Part shown: positions 45,351 through 54,371 of the stretch, one piece after another
How the letters are laid out: every line of letters begins with the position of its first letter
How positions within the stretch are numbered: the first letter of the stretch is position 1
Assembly (NCBI GenBank): GCA_045807125.1
Contig: JBJMHZ010000005.1
Span: forward strand, 1 to 64,000
DNA length: 64,000 nucleotides
DNA from: JBJMHZ01 sp045807125
GTDB lineage: Bacteria; Actinomycetota; Actinomycetes; JAWWOL01
Direction: 5' to 3'
The notes under the pieces: generated by a model
What the model was told of the DNA's origin: nothing
The model's database searches: none
The model's input: only the letters and a program-made list of their open reading frames with translations
Program-made: the position numbers and the translations under genes

Positions 45351-47062
45351 GTCCGGCGCTCCGACGCCGCGCCGCGGCGACCGGGCGCCGCGCCCTTCCC
45401 CGTCACCGCGCCCCCCGGGTCGGCTGCGGCCCGCTCCAGCGCATCCCGGTAGAGATCGCGCAGCTCGGCCGCGCTTGCCGCGTCGACGACGGCCGGATCG
45501 AAGTCGACGAGCACGGCCGCCTGCCCGCGACTGGCGTCGACGACCTCGAAGTCGACGAGGAGGGGAAGGCTCGGCTTGCTGACGGTCCATGGCCGTCCCA
45601 CCCGCACCGACGACAGCTCGTCGAGCCCCCGGTAGACGTGGAAGTTGGCGTAGTTGAACGACACGTCGAAGGCGGGGCGGCCCAGCCGCCGCTCGATCTC
45701 GGCGAGCGGATAGCACCGGTGCGGCGCAGCGGCGCGCTCGGCCTCACGAGCGGCGTGCGCGAGGTCGGCCCATGTCGTCGTCACGCACCGGAACCGCATG
45801 GGGAGGGTGTTGAGGAAGAGCCCGACGAGCCGATCGCTGTCGGCCGACTCCGGGCGCGTGCTCACGGCTGCACCGGTGACGACATCGCGCTCTCGTCCGG
45901 TCCACAGCCCGAGCGCTCCCGCGAAGGCCCCGAGGACGAGGCTCTTGAGCGACGTGCCCTCGTTCCTCGCGGCCGACATCAGCCCGTCGAGCACCGACGG
46001 GCCGAGCTCGAACGCGTACCCGGCGTTGAGGTCGGCCGGGCCGCTGAGCCGCTCGCGCAGGGACAGCAGGGGTGCCACGTCGCACTCGGCCAACCAGTGC
46101 GCGGCGCTCTCCTCGCTGGCCAGCGCGGCCATCTCGGCCTCCAGCAGCTCGCGGTGCCCGTGGAGAGGCACCGGCGGCGCGTCGAGGAGGGAGCCGCTCA
46201 GTGCAGCGTCGTAATCGCTCATCAGATCGGAGACCAGGCGCCCGTAGCTCCAGCCGTCGACCACCGCGTGGTGCATCGCCAAGGTGACCGTGAACCGCCG
46301 AGGCGCGCAGGCGACGTGACAGCGCAGGAGCGGCGGCTCGCGCCAGTCGATCCCGGCGTCGAGCTGATGCTCGCGCCACTGCTCGGCGCACGTCGCGAGC
46401 CGGTCGGAGTCGTCGTCGGTGCGATCCACCTGCAGTCGACGCGGCACGTCGCGGTGCACGAGCTGCATCGCGGTGGAGAACGTGCCGAGGTCGAACGAGG
46501 TGCGCAGCGCCGGATGCCGGGCCGTCAACCGGTCAAGGGCGGCGCCGAGCAGTGCCTCGTCGAACGTGCCCTCGACCTCCCATCCGGCGATCGAGTGGTA
46601 GAGCCGGGGATCGCCCGATGCCTCGCACTGGTAGATCATGCCGAGTTGCATCGCCAGCGCGGGCAGCGCGTCGTCGAGCCCGGCCGGCAGCAGGGCCCGG
46701 TCACCAGGGGTCAGGAGCCCGAAGGGCTCATCGACCGGCACGTCCGGCGCGAGCGGCACGCCCGTGGTCGGCGCCACGCTCACCGCGGCGACCAGCTCGC
46801 GGACGGTCGGGTTGTAGAGCAAGTCGCGCAAGGTGAGGGCGATCCCACGGGACTCGGCCTCCGTCACGACGCGCAGCGCGACCAGCGAGTCGCCCCCCAT
46901 GGCGTAGAAGTCGTCGTCGGGCCCCATCTCCGGCTCGTCCAGCTCCCGCCGCACGATGTCGAGCAGCGTCTCCGTAGCCGTGGCCTGCCATGAGCCGGCC
47001 GGCGTCGCCTCCACCTCCGCCTCCTCGATGCCGATCAGCTGGCCCTGCGTCAGGTCTGGCAT
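45347..47062 (-). CDS. NRPS didomain: carrier protein plus condensation domain
   Basis: A 571-residue PCP-C protein with no adenylation domain. The carrier phosphopantetheine Ser59 is in FYAMGGDSLVALRVV. The condensation domain covers about residues 140-560, with the His motif MHHAVVDGWSYG (HHxxxDG at 264-270) intact. The later VGLFLNTLPMRF and FDVSFNYANF are also present. The carrier must be loaded in trans, probably by the adenylation domain of the free A-PCP or of the dimodular NRPS. Its start overlaps the P450 stop by 13 bp. It could join two carrier-bound residues or an outside amine. Confidence 0.9.
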   Translation of the reverse strand: MPDLTQGQLIGIEEAEVEATPAGSWQATATETLLDIVRRELDEPEMGPDDDFYAMGGDSLVALRVVTEAESRGIALTLRDLLYNPTVRELVAAVSVAPTTGVPLAPDVPVDEPFGLLTPGDRALLPAGLDDALPALAMQLGMIYQCEASGDPRLYHSIAGWEVEGTFDEALLGAALDRLTARHPALRTSFDLGTFSTAMQLVHRDVPRRLQVDRTDDDSDRLATCAEQWREHQLDAGIDWREPPLLRCHVACAPRRFTVTLAMHHAVVDGWSYGRLVSDLMSDYDAALSGSLLDAPPVPLHGHRELLEAEMAALASEESAAHWLAECDVAPLLSLRERLSGPADLNAGYAFELGPSVLDGLMSAARNEGTSLKSLVLGAFAGALGLWTGRERDVVTGAAVSTRPESADSDRLVGLFLNTLPMRFRCVTTTWADLAHAAREAERAAAPHRCYPLAEIERRLGRPAFDVSFNYANFHVYRGLDELSSVRVGRPWTVSKPSLPLLVDFEVVDASRGQAAVLVDFDPAVVDAASAAELRDLYRDALERAAADPGGAVTGKGAAPGRRGAASERRT

Positions 47063-48318
47063 GGGCTCTCCTCGATCCAGCGCGGATGCCGCCGCGCCCG
47101 GACCATCAGCCGGCGGTGCCCCGCCACGAACGTCGACTGCAGCCGCACCGGCTGGCCGACCAGCTCCAGGTCGGAGGCGAGCGAGAGCAGGCCATCGAAG
47201 AAGGCTCGCAAGGTCAGCCGGGCGAACGCCGCCCCCAGGCAGTAGTGCGGTCCGTGCCCGAAGGCGATGTGCCTGTTGTCACGGCGGGTGACGTCGAAGC
47301 GGGAGGCATCGGCGAACGCGGACTCGTCACGGTTGGCCGCCCCGATCCAGACCGCGACAGCGTCGTCACGAGCGATCCGCCCGCCCGCGATCTCGACGTC
47401 GCAACCGGCATGCCGGAGGAATCCGTTGGCGGGCGACGTCCATCGCAGGCCCTCCTCCACGAGCGCATGGCAGACGGTCCGCTCGCGCAGCGCCGTGCGG
47501 TACTGGTCTGGGTGCTGAGCGAGGGCGAGCACCGTGCCGGAGATGGCATGCGGCGTCGTCGCGGTCGCCCCCAGCAGCACGCTGTAGCAGTTGAGGACGA
47601 CCTCGGGCTGCGTCAGCCGGGACGCCCCGGCGGTCATCGTCATGAGGTGATGGATGAGATCGTCACCGCCGAGCCTGCGCCGCCGTCGTACGTGGTCGTT
47701 GAAGTACTCGAAGAGCTCGTGATGCGCGATTGCCAGCGTCGTGGCCGCGTTGCGCACCCGCTGCCCCGGGTCGTCGGGCGACGCGGCCATCGCGGTCCAC
47801 GCTGCCAGGTCGGACCAGTCCTCGCGCGGGAGGTCCATGAGAGTCGCCGCGACGGCCACCGGCAGGTCGGCGACCTCGGCCGCGAGGTCGATCGGCTCTT
47901 CCTGCGCCAAGCGGTCGACGTGGAACCGCACCACCTGCTCGATCCTGGCCGTCATCGCCTCCGCCGCGCGGCCGCTGAAGAGCCGGGCGAGCGGTCGCCT
48001 GAGCTCGGTGTGCCTCGGTGGATCGGTGGCGACGAGCATGCGTCCAGCCGCCACCTCGCCACGACCCAGCTGGTGCAGCAGCGTGCCACGCTCGCTCGTG
48101 AACTCGGCGGGGCTGCCGAGCACCCGACATGCGTCGTCGTAGCGGGTCACCGACACGACGGACCGTCCGTCCGGCAGCTCCTGCCGATGCAGCGGCGCCC
48201 GCGAGCGAAGGGCAGCCCAGACGCGGTGCTGCCCCTCGCTCGCGTGGAAGCCCGGATCCAGGAGGTCGACCCGCGTCAGGTCGACGTCTCCGAGATCGTG
48301 GTCCGTGCCGACGGTCAT
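47050..48318 (-). CDS. Cytochrome P450 in the NRPS operon
   Basis: A 422-residue P450. The haem loop is IAFGHGPHYCLGAAFARL with Cys360. ExxR is EGLR near 289-292, and PPRHTELRRPLARLFS is present. The I-helix motif reads LLGATATTPH, so the acidic residue before the conserved Thr is missing. It follows a free A-PCP directly (ATGA overlap), the arrangement seen for P450s that beta-hydroxylate a carrier-bound amino acid (NovH/NovI type). Hydroxylation of the tethered residue is the working inference. No ferredoxin gene is nearby. Confidence 0.93.
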   Translation of the reverse strand: MTVGTDHDLGDVDLTRVDLLDPGFHASEGQHRVWAALRSRAPLHRQELPDGRSVVSVTRYDDACRVLGSPAEFTSERGTLLHQLGRGEVAAGRMLVATDPPRHTELRRPLARLFSGRAAEAMTARIEQVVRFHVDRLAQEEPIDLAAEVADLPVAVAATLMDLPREDWSDLAAWTAMAASPDDPGQRVRNAATTLAIAHHELFEYFNDHVRRRRRLGGDDLIHHLMTMTAGASRLTQPEVVLNCYSVLLGATATTPHAISGTVLALAQHPDQYRTALRERTVCHALVEEGLRWTSPANGFLRHAGCDVEIAGGRIARDDAVAVWIGAANRDESAFADASRFDVTRRDNRHIAFGHGPHYCLGAAFARLTLRAFFDGLLSLASDLELVGQPVRLQSTFVAGHRRLMVRARRHPRWIEESPCQT

Positions 48319-50168
48319 GACGCGTCCCGGACGGAGATGCGGCTCTCGGTCGCCGCGGCGAGCCCTTGCGGCGTCGGGTCGAGGTAGAACTCGCGCGCCG
48401 ACACCCGGATGCCGAACGTGCTGTGCAGGTCGGCCATGATCTCCGCGGCGACCAGCGAGTCACCGCCGAGCTCGAAGAAGTCGTCGTCGCACCCCACGTC
48501 GAGGACGCCGAGATGGTCGGACCATATCTGGGCCACCACCCGCTCCCGGTGCGATGCCGGCGGCCGGTAGTCGGAGGTCAGTGCCGGTCGCTCGCTCACC
48601 GTGGCCGCCGACAAGGACGTTCGATCGACCTTGCCGTTGGCAGTCAGCGGCAGCTCGTCCATGACGCGGATCAAGGCCGGGACGGCGTACGACGGCAGCT
48701 GCTCGGCCACCTGTCGACGGATGCCGTTCGGCGACAGGCCGGCCCCTGGGTCGACCACCACGAAGGCGAGGACGACCCGATCACCGGACGGACGGCGGCC
48801 CTGGACGACGGCGGCCTCCGTCACGCCGGGGACGGCGACCAGCGCAGCTTCCACCTCGGCCGGCTCCAATCGGAAGCCGTGCACCTTGATCTGCGCGTCG
48901 ATCCGACCCAGGAACTCCAGCGAGCCGTCGTCGTCGAGGCGCACGAGGTCACCGGTCCGGTACATCCGGTCTCCCGGCGTCATCCCGAACGGGTCGGCGA
49001 CGAAGCGCTGCGCGGTGAGCGATGAGTTGCCCAGGTAGCCGTGCGCGAGCCCCGATCCCGCCGCGTACAGCTCGCCGACCTCGCCCGGTGCGACGGGCCG
49101 CAGCCTCTCGTCCAGCACGTGCACGCGCATTCCCGGGACCGCCGTGCCGATCGGCACCCGGTCACCGGGCACGGCTACGACCCGGTGGCAGCAGGTGAAG
49201 GTCGTGCACTCCGTCGGCCCGTAGCCGTTCACGATCGCCGTGCGGGGCAGCTCCTCCATCGCTCGCCGCACGTGCGGCGCCGAGAGGACATCGCCGCCGG
49301 CGAGAAGGCAGCGCACGCCGCGCAGCTGCGCGGGAGCCACGTCCACCAGGCGGTGGAACAGCCCGGCGGTCAACCAGAGCACCGACACCCGGTTGCCCTC
49401 GATCACGTCGGCGAGCTCGGCGATCGACAGCTCACCTGGCGGGGCCAGGGCGAGCTCGCAACCGTTGAGCAGCGCCCCCCAGATCTCGAAGGTGGAGGCA
49501 TCGAACGCGACCGGCGCGAACTGCAGGAGGACGTCGTCCTCGCGAAGGTCGACGACGCCTGGATCGACCACCAGCCCGACCACGGCGCGATGCGGGACGA
49601 GGACGCCCTTCGGGCTGCCGGTCGAGCCCGAGGTGCAAGCGACGTACGCGACCTGCTCCGGGTCGGCGGCCGCGTTCGCGGTGGATCGGTGCCGGGCGGA
49701 GGCGGGCTCCTCGCCGACCTCCACGCGGACGATCCCCTCCGTGCCCTCCGTGCCCTCCCTGCCCTCCCTGCCCCCCGTGCCCGAGCGATCGGTGACGAGG
49801 AGCGCTGCACCGGCGTCGCGCAGGAGCAACCGGCGGCGCGCCGGTGGGTAGTGCCGGTCGAGGGCCAGGTAGGCCGCGCCCACCTGGAGGATGCCCAGCA
49901 GCGCCACGATCAGGTCCACCGACCGGTCCAGGTCGACGCCGACGACGGTACCGGCGCTCGCACCGTGCTCCGCGAGGCGATCGGCGAACGCGCATGCTCT
50001 CGATGCCAGCTCCTCGTACGTGAGGCATTGGTCACCGGCGCGGACGGCGATGCGGTTCGGATGCATCGCCACGCGCTCCCAGAGGATGCCGTGGATGGTC
50101 GCTGCCGGCGCCGCGTCGGGCTGCGCCCCCCGCGTCAGCGGCTCGACCCGGTGGAGATGCGCGCTCAT
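48315..50168 (-). CDS. NRPS adenylation-carrier didomain, Val-like pocket
   Basis: A 617-residue free-standing A-PCP. Motif A3 is YVACTSGSTGSPKGV, A5 NGYGPTECTT and A10 TANGKVDR. The carrier Ser571 is in FFELGGDSLVAA. Reading the pocket against GrsA gives D-A-F-W-L-G-G-T-F-K. This differs from the known Val code DAFWIGGTFK only by Leu for Ile. A 9-bp repeat lies between the A2 and A3 motifs. It overlaps the thioesterase and P450 genes by four bases each. Its residue is likely the P450 substrate. Confidence 0.92.
   Translation of the reverse strand: MSAHLHRVEPLTRGAQPDAAPAATIHGILWERVAMHPNRIAVRAGDQCLTYEELASRACAFADRLAEHGASAGTVVGVDLDRSVDLIVALLGILQVGAAYLALDRHYPPARRRLLLRDAGAALLVTDRSGTGGREGREGTEGTEGIVRVEVGEEPASARHRSTANAAADPEQVAYVACTSGSTGSPKGVLVPHRAVVGLVVDPGVVDLREDDVLLQFAPVAFDASTFEIWGALLNGCELALAPPGELSIAELADVIEGNRVSVLWLTAGLFHRLVDVAPAQLRGVRCLLAGGDVLSAPHVRRAMEELPRTAIVNGYGPTECTTFTCCHRVVAVPGDRVPIGTAVPGMRVHVLDERLRPVAPGEVGELYAAGSGLAHGYLGNSSLTAQRFVADPFGMTPGDRMYRTGDLVRLDDDGSLEFLGRIDAQIKVHGFRLEPAEVEAALVAVPGVTEAAVVQGRRPSGDRVVLAFVVVDPGAGLSPNGIRRQVAEQLPSYAVPALIRVMDELPLTANGKVDRTSLSAATVSERPALTSDYRPPASHRERVVAQIWSDHLGVLDVGCDDDFFELGGDSLVAAEIMADLHSTFGIRVSAREFYLDPTPQGLAAATESRISVRDAS
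49732..49785 (-). repeat. 9-bp tandem repeat within the A-PCP gene
   Basis: Six nine-base units (ATCCCCTCC, GTGCCCTCC twice, CTGCCCTCC, CTGCCCCCC, GTGCCCGAG) encode a Gly/Glu/Thr/Arg loop read as GGREGREGTEGTEG. It lies in the loop between A2 and A3, so copy-number change would not break the frame. Confidence 0.75.
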
Positions 50169-50941
50169 CCGGCCGCCTTGCCGTCGAGCGAGAGGTCGCG
50201 ACCCAACTCGTCGAGGAGAGGCTCTGGCGCGGTGAGGAAGTCGTAGTGACCCCCGTCGAGAACGGTGAAGCGCACGTCCTCCGAGTAGTGCCGCCAGCCC
50301 TGCAGCTCCTCCGCGGTCACTTCCGGGTCGTCGCTCCAGTGCACGACCGTGATGGGCACGGGGACCCTGACCGGTCGCTCCAGGCGGTAGCTGCGATTGG
50401 CCTCCAGGTCGCCGTGCAGCACCTCGAGCGCCAGCTCGATCAGCTGCGGGTGCGGCCGGCCACCGCGCAGCACGACCAGTTCCGAGAGCTCCTCGACCAG
50501 CTGGTCGTCGTCGTGCTCGAGCCACCGGTCGTGCGGGCAGTGGTGGGGAGCCACCTGCGCCGAGACGACGAGGCGGCGGGGCAGCGGCAGGTCGCAGTCG
50601 GCCAGTCGACGCACCAGCTCGAACGCAGGCAATGCTCCTGCGCAGTGGCCGAACAGGACGTACGGGCGGTCGAGGTGCGGCACCAGCGCCTCGGCCAGCT
50701 CGCGCGCTAGCGCCTCGTAGGTCCCGTAGTGCGGCTGGCGCATGCGGTTCTCGCGCGCAGGGAGCTGGATGGGGCAGACGTCGAGGCCCCGCCACCGACG
50801 CGGCCACTTGTTGAACATGGAGGCACCGATGCCGGAGTACGGCATGCAGAGCGCGCGGGCCACCGCGTCGCCGTCGGGGACGCGGAGCAGCCACCCCGGG
50901 TCACGGCGACCCCCGCGCTGCGCTGTCGCGGTCACGTCCAC
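50165..50941 (-). CDS. Type II thioesterase with Cys nucleophile
   Basis: A 258-residue alpha/beta-hydrolase thioesterase of the GrsT type. The family GHSxG is here LFGHCAGALPAF, placing Cys100 in the nucleophile position. The Asp region is VVHWSDDPEVT and the His is in LDGGHYDFL. Type II enzymes free misloaded carriers, but Cys-nucleophile thioesterases also catalyse unusual off-loading. GTG 50941 overlaps the upstream fusion gene by 10 bp; GTG 50935 would give a GTGA overlap. It overlaps A-PCP downstream by four bases. Confidence 0.88.
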   Translation of the reverse strand: MDVTATAQRGGRRDPGWLLRVPDGDAVARALCMPYSGIGASMFNKWPRRWRGLDVCPIQLPARENRMRQPHYGTYEALARELAEALVPHLDRPYVLFGHCAGALPAFELVRRLADCDLPLPRRLVVSAQVAPHHCPHDRWLEHDDDQLVEELSELVVLRGGRPHPQLIELALEVLHGDLEANRSYRLERPVRVPVPITVVHWSDDPEVTAEELQGWRHYSEDVRFTVLDGGHYDFLTAPEPLLDELGRDLSLDGKAAG

Positions 50942-53064
50942 GACACCACCGTGGTGTCGTCGATGAACCCGAGGATGCCGGCGAGCGTCGTGCGCCGTTC
51001 GCCGGACCTGGTCGGCTCGACCGCGTGGACGTGCGCGCCGTTGAACACGTAAACGTCACCAGGATGCACGTCGACCCACATCATCTCGATGCCGTCGAGC
51101 ACATCCGCCGGGTACGGCGAGCCGGTGTAGTGCACTCCCAGCCGACGCCGGCTCACGATGTCGGGCCGGATGTTCCAGTACGCGAGCCGGCCCGAGGAGC
51201 CGTTCTCGATGCACATGTTGAGCGCGACGCCGTGATGGGCGACGACCCGCTGGATCTCGAAGTCCACCTGCTTGGGCTCGGTGCACTGGGAGAGGTCCTC
51301 ATGAGGAGCCAGGGCGAACTCCCCCTCGCCATGCCACGACCGCAGCAGCCCTCGGCAGGCGAGTCGATCGCCGTGGCGAGCGCGCCGGACGGTCACGCCC
51401 TCCGGCGCGAGCGCGCCGGCGAGCTCCCGGTAGAACCTGTCGAGGGGATCACCTGGCACGGCGAGCACCTCATCCAGCGCGGCGGCCACCCGCTCGGAGT
51501 CGGCGAGATACTCCTCCGTCGTGCGGTGATAGTGATAGGCACCGACGTAGTACCCGGGCGCCTCCGACCCCCGGACGCGCCGGGCCGGGCTGGCCCAGAA
51601 GCGCGCAGCCAGCGCCGCGCAGGTCTCCGGCGCCATCATCCCGCGGAACATCGCTCCCGCAACCCTGCCACGCAGCACATCGACGACGGAGCGCGCGTCG
51701 TACCCGTCCTGCTCCCGGAACGTGAAGTAATCACTGCCTCCCGACCATCCCGTCAGTCGCTCCTCGCGAGGGCGAGCGGCCGTGGCCGGCTCGCGCCTCG
51801 ACGATGCCTTCCCCGGCGTCGTGAGATCGGATGAGCCCGTACCGCCCGATCGCGCGTGACGGGTGGACAAGTGGCTCAGCGCCCTGGTCAGCCGATGCAC
51901 CGCCTCGACGGTCTGGTCATGGTCGAGCGTCGCGTAGGACAACCGGACGTAGCGCCCGCCGTCACGCTCGATGCAGAAGGGCGCGCCAGGAACGACCGCG
52001 ACACCGCACTCGATCGCCGCGGAGAGAAGCGATTCCGAGTCGTGGGCGGGGTCCACCAGCTCGCACCAGAGGAACAGGCCTCCGCGCGGTCGTTGGAAGC
52101 GCAGCTCTGGCGCCTGCTCGCCCAGCAACGAGGCGAGGCGGTCCGCCCGGTCGCGGTAGAAGGAGCGCAGGCCCGCCACGTGCGCGGGCAGGAACGCCGG
52201 GTCGGCGAGGAGCTCCGCGATCACGTACTGGTCGAACGTGCTCGTCTGCAGGTCGGCGCACTGCTTCGCGCGGGCGATCTCGGCAGCGATGCCGCGGGGC
52301 GCGGCAAGGCCGGCGACCCGCAGGCCGGGGCAGAGCACCTTGCTCAGGCTCATCAGGCGGATGACGCGGCCCGTCGAGGTGTCGATCGACCGCTGACGCT
52401 CCCCGTCGAACGAAAGGTCCGCGTACGGATCGTCCTCGACGACGACGAACCCGTACCGCTCGGCCAGCCGGGCGAGATGCAGGCGGCGCTCTGCGGAGAG
52501 GACCGCCCCGCTCGGGTTGTGGAAGTGCGGGACGACGTAGACCAGCGTGCAGCGCACGCCGCCGGCGATGGCGCGCTCCAGCGCCGACGTGTCCATGCCG
52601 TCCCGATCCCCGGGGACGGCGAGCAGGCGGGCGCCGGCCCGGCGGAAGGTCTGAGCCGCCCCGAGGTAGCTGGGGTCCTCGAGGGCGACCACGTCACCCT
52701 CCTCCACCAGCGCGGTGGTGAGCAGGTCGAGGCCCTGCTGGCTCCCGCTGGTGACGATCACCTCGTCGGCATCCCTCGCCGCACCGGTCGCCGAGGCGCG
52801 CGAGGCGAGCAGCTCCCGCATCGCGGGCACGCCCGCCGTGGCGGCGTACTGCAGGGCCGACGCCGCGGAACGGCTCAGCACGCGCCTGGTCGCTTCGGCG
52901 ATCCGGTCCACCGGGAACGTCTGGGGCGCCGGTATCCCGCCCGCCATCGAAAGGATGCCCGGAGCGCTCGCCGCCGAGAGGATGCGCTGGATCGCATCCG
53001 ACCGCGACCGCTGCATCCGGCGCGTGACAGTGACGCCGAGCGCCTCCGTCTCCCGCACCGTCAC
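50932..53064 (-). CDS. Aminotransferase/2OG-Fe(II) oxygenase fusion protein
   Basis: A 710-residue protein of two enzymes in one frame. Residues 15-400 are a fold-type I aminotransferase of the ARO8/MocR-core type: VTSGSQQGLDLL, VPHFHNPSGAVLS, then PLP Lys242 in LMSLSKVLCPGLRVAG. Residues 400-440 are a loose Ser/Arg linker. Residues 445-710 look like a 2-oxoglutarate/Fe(II) oxygenase: metal ligands His588 and Asp590 in APHEDLSQC, His678 or 680 in FNGAHVHAVEP, and 2OG-binding Arg near 691. The HxD form predicts hydroxylation, not halogenation. GTG 53064 overlaps the MFS stop; GTG 53058 is better spaced from GGAGGAGG. Confidence 0.85.
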   Translation of the reverse strand: MTVRETEALGVTVTRRMQRSRSDAIQRILSAASAPGILSMAGGIPAPQTFPVDRIAEATRRVLSRSAASALQYAATAGVPAMRELLASRASATGAARDADEVIVTSGSQQGLDLLTTALVEEGDVVALEDPSYLGAAQTFRRAGARLLAVPGDRDGMDTSALERAIAGGVRCTLVYVVPHFHNPSGAVLSAERRLHLARLAERYGFVVVEDDPYADLSFDGERQRSIDTSTGRVIRLMSLSKVLCPGLRVAGLAAPRGIAAEIARAKQCADLQTSTFDQYVIAELLADPAFLPAHVAGLRSFYRDRADRLASLLGEQAPELRFQRPRGGLFLWCELVDPAHDSESLLSAAIECGVAVVPGAPFCIERDGGRYVRLSYATLDHDQTVEAVHRLTRALSHLSTRHARSGGTGSSDLTTPGKASSRREPATAARPREERLTGWSGGSDYFTFREQDGYDARSVVDVLRGRVAGAMFRGMMAPETCAALAARFWASPARRVRGSEAPGYYVGAYHYHRTTEEYLADSERVAAALDEVLAVPGDPLDRFYRELAGALAPEGVTVRRARHGDRLACRGLLRSWHGEGEFALAPHEDLSQCTEPKQVDFEIQRVVAHHGVALNMCIENGSSGRLAYWNIRPDIVSRRRLGVHYTGSPYPADVLDGIEMMWVDVHPGDVYVFNGAHVHAVEPTRSGERRTTLAGILGFIDDTTVVSWT

Positions 53065-54371
53065 GCCTCCTCCGCCCGGATCGCGACCGGAGTCGACATC
53101 GTCACGGCATCGAGAGAGTCGCGGTCGGCGGCCCCGGTCACGACCGGAGGCGCCAGCACCCGGCGGACCGACGGCATCAGCAGAGATATCGGACCGGTCA
53201 CCACGATGAGCGCACCGGCGCCGAGCAACGTCGAGCGGACGCTCGTGGCACTGGCCACCGGGCCGGCGATCGCGAGACCGAGGGGCACGAGCGCGAACGA
53301 GCCGACGGCCTCGTAGGAGAGCACGCGGGACAGTGCCTGCTCGGGCACGTGCCGCTGCAAGGCCGTGTCCAGCAGCACCTCGAACACGTCGATGCAGATG
53401 GCGGCCAGGAACGCGGCGATGGCGATGACCACCACCGACGAGGGGATCGCGAGGAAGAACAGCGGCAGGGCGAACGCGCTCATCATGAGGGCCGCGACCG
53501 CCACCGGTCGACGCGGCCGGAGGCGGGTCGCCAGTGCGCTCCCGACGACGTAGCCGATCGCCTGCGCGGTCAGGATCGCTCCCCACGACGGCGCCCCACC
53601 GAGGTGGTCGTGAGCGACGACCGGACCGAGCACGTAGAAGCCACCGGCCAGCAGCACGTTGACGAACGACAGCTGCAGGACCATGGTCCAGACCCAGCGC
53701 CTCGCGGTGAACTCGCGCCAACCCTCGCGCAGCTGGCCGATGAGTCGGAGCTGCGGCCCGTCGGACGATGCCACCGCGGCCACCCGGATGCCGGCGAGCA
53801 GCACTGCTGAGATCATGAACGTGGCCGCGTCGACGAGCAACGTCTCGCCAGGCCCGATGACGGCGACGAGAACGCCTGCGACGGCCGCGCCGATGACGGT
53901 GCCCCCACGTATCGAGATCTGCAGCAAGCCGTTCGCGGACTGCAGCGCATCGTCGGAGACCAGCTGAGGCATCACCGACCGGGACGCCGGCTCGAACAGC
54001 GCGGCGGCAGCACCGTTCACCGTGGCCAGCAGGGCGATGGCGAGCGGCGTTGCGGTACCGCTGATGACCAGCAGTCCGACCACGGCTTGCGTCGTCCCGG
54101 CGGCCAGGTCGGCCGCGACCATGACCCGGTTGCGCGGGAGCCGATCGGCGAGCACGCCACCGAACAGGACGAAGACGACCTGCGCCAGCAGCCGGGCGGT
54201 GAGCACGAGACCGAGCGCGCTCGCCGAGCCATTGGGCATGTCGAGGATCGCGAACGCGAGAGCGACCGGAGCCATCCCGTTGCCGAGGAGGGAAACGGCA
54301 CGGGCGGACAGGAGCAATCGCACCGAGCGCACCCGCAGCACGCCGAACTGCCCCCACCGGCCCGAGGTCAT
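53061..54371 (-). CDS. MFS transporter (exporter of the NRPS cluster)
   Basis: A 436-residue major-facilitator protein with 12 predicted membrane segments, of the enterobactin-exporter/MFS_3 type. The motif-A loop is GGVLADRLPRNRVMVAADL. Other recognisable parts are SVRLLLSARAVSLLGNGMAP and VLSYEAVGSFALVPLGLAI. It overlaps MbtH and the fusion gene by four bases each, so it is in the operon. It probably exports the product and gives self-protection. Confidence 0.9.
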   Translation of the reverse strand: MTSGRWGQFGVLRVRSVRLLLSARAVSLLGNGMAPVALAFAILDMPNGSASALGLVLTARLLAQVVFVLFGGVLADRLPRNRVMVAADLAAGTTQAVVGLLVISGTATPLAIALLATVNGAAAALFEPASRSVMPQLVSDDALQSANGLLQISIRGGTVIGAAVAGVLVAVIGPGETLLVDAATFMISAVLLAGIRVAAVASSDGPQLRLIGQLREGWREFTARRWVWTMVLQLSFVNVLLAGGFYVLGPVVAHDHLGGAPSWGAILTAQAIGYVVGSALATRLRPRRPVAVAALMMSAFALPLFFLAIPSSVVVIAIAAFLAAICIDVFEVLLDTALQRHVPEQALSRVLSYEAVGSFALVPLGLAIAGPVASATSVRSTLLGAGALIVVTGPISLLMPSVRRVLAPPVVTGAADRDSLDAVTMSTPVAIRAEEA

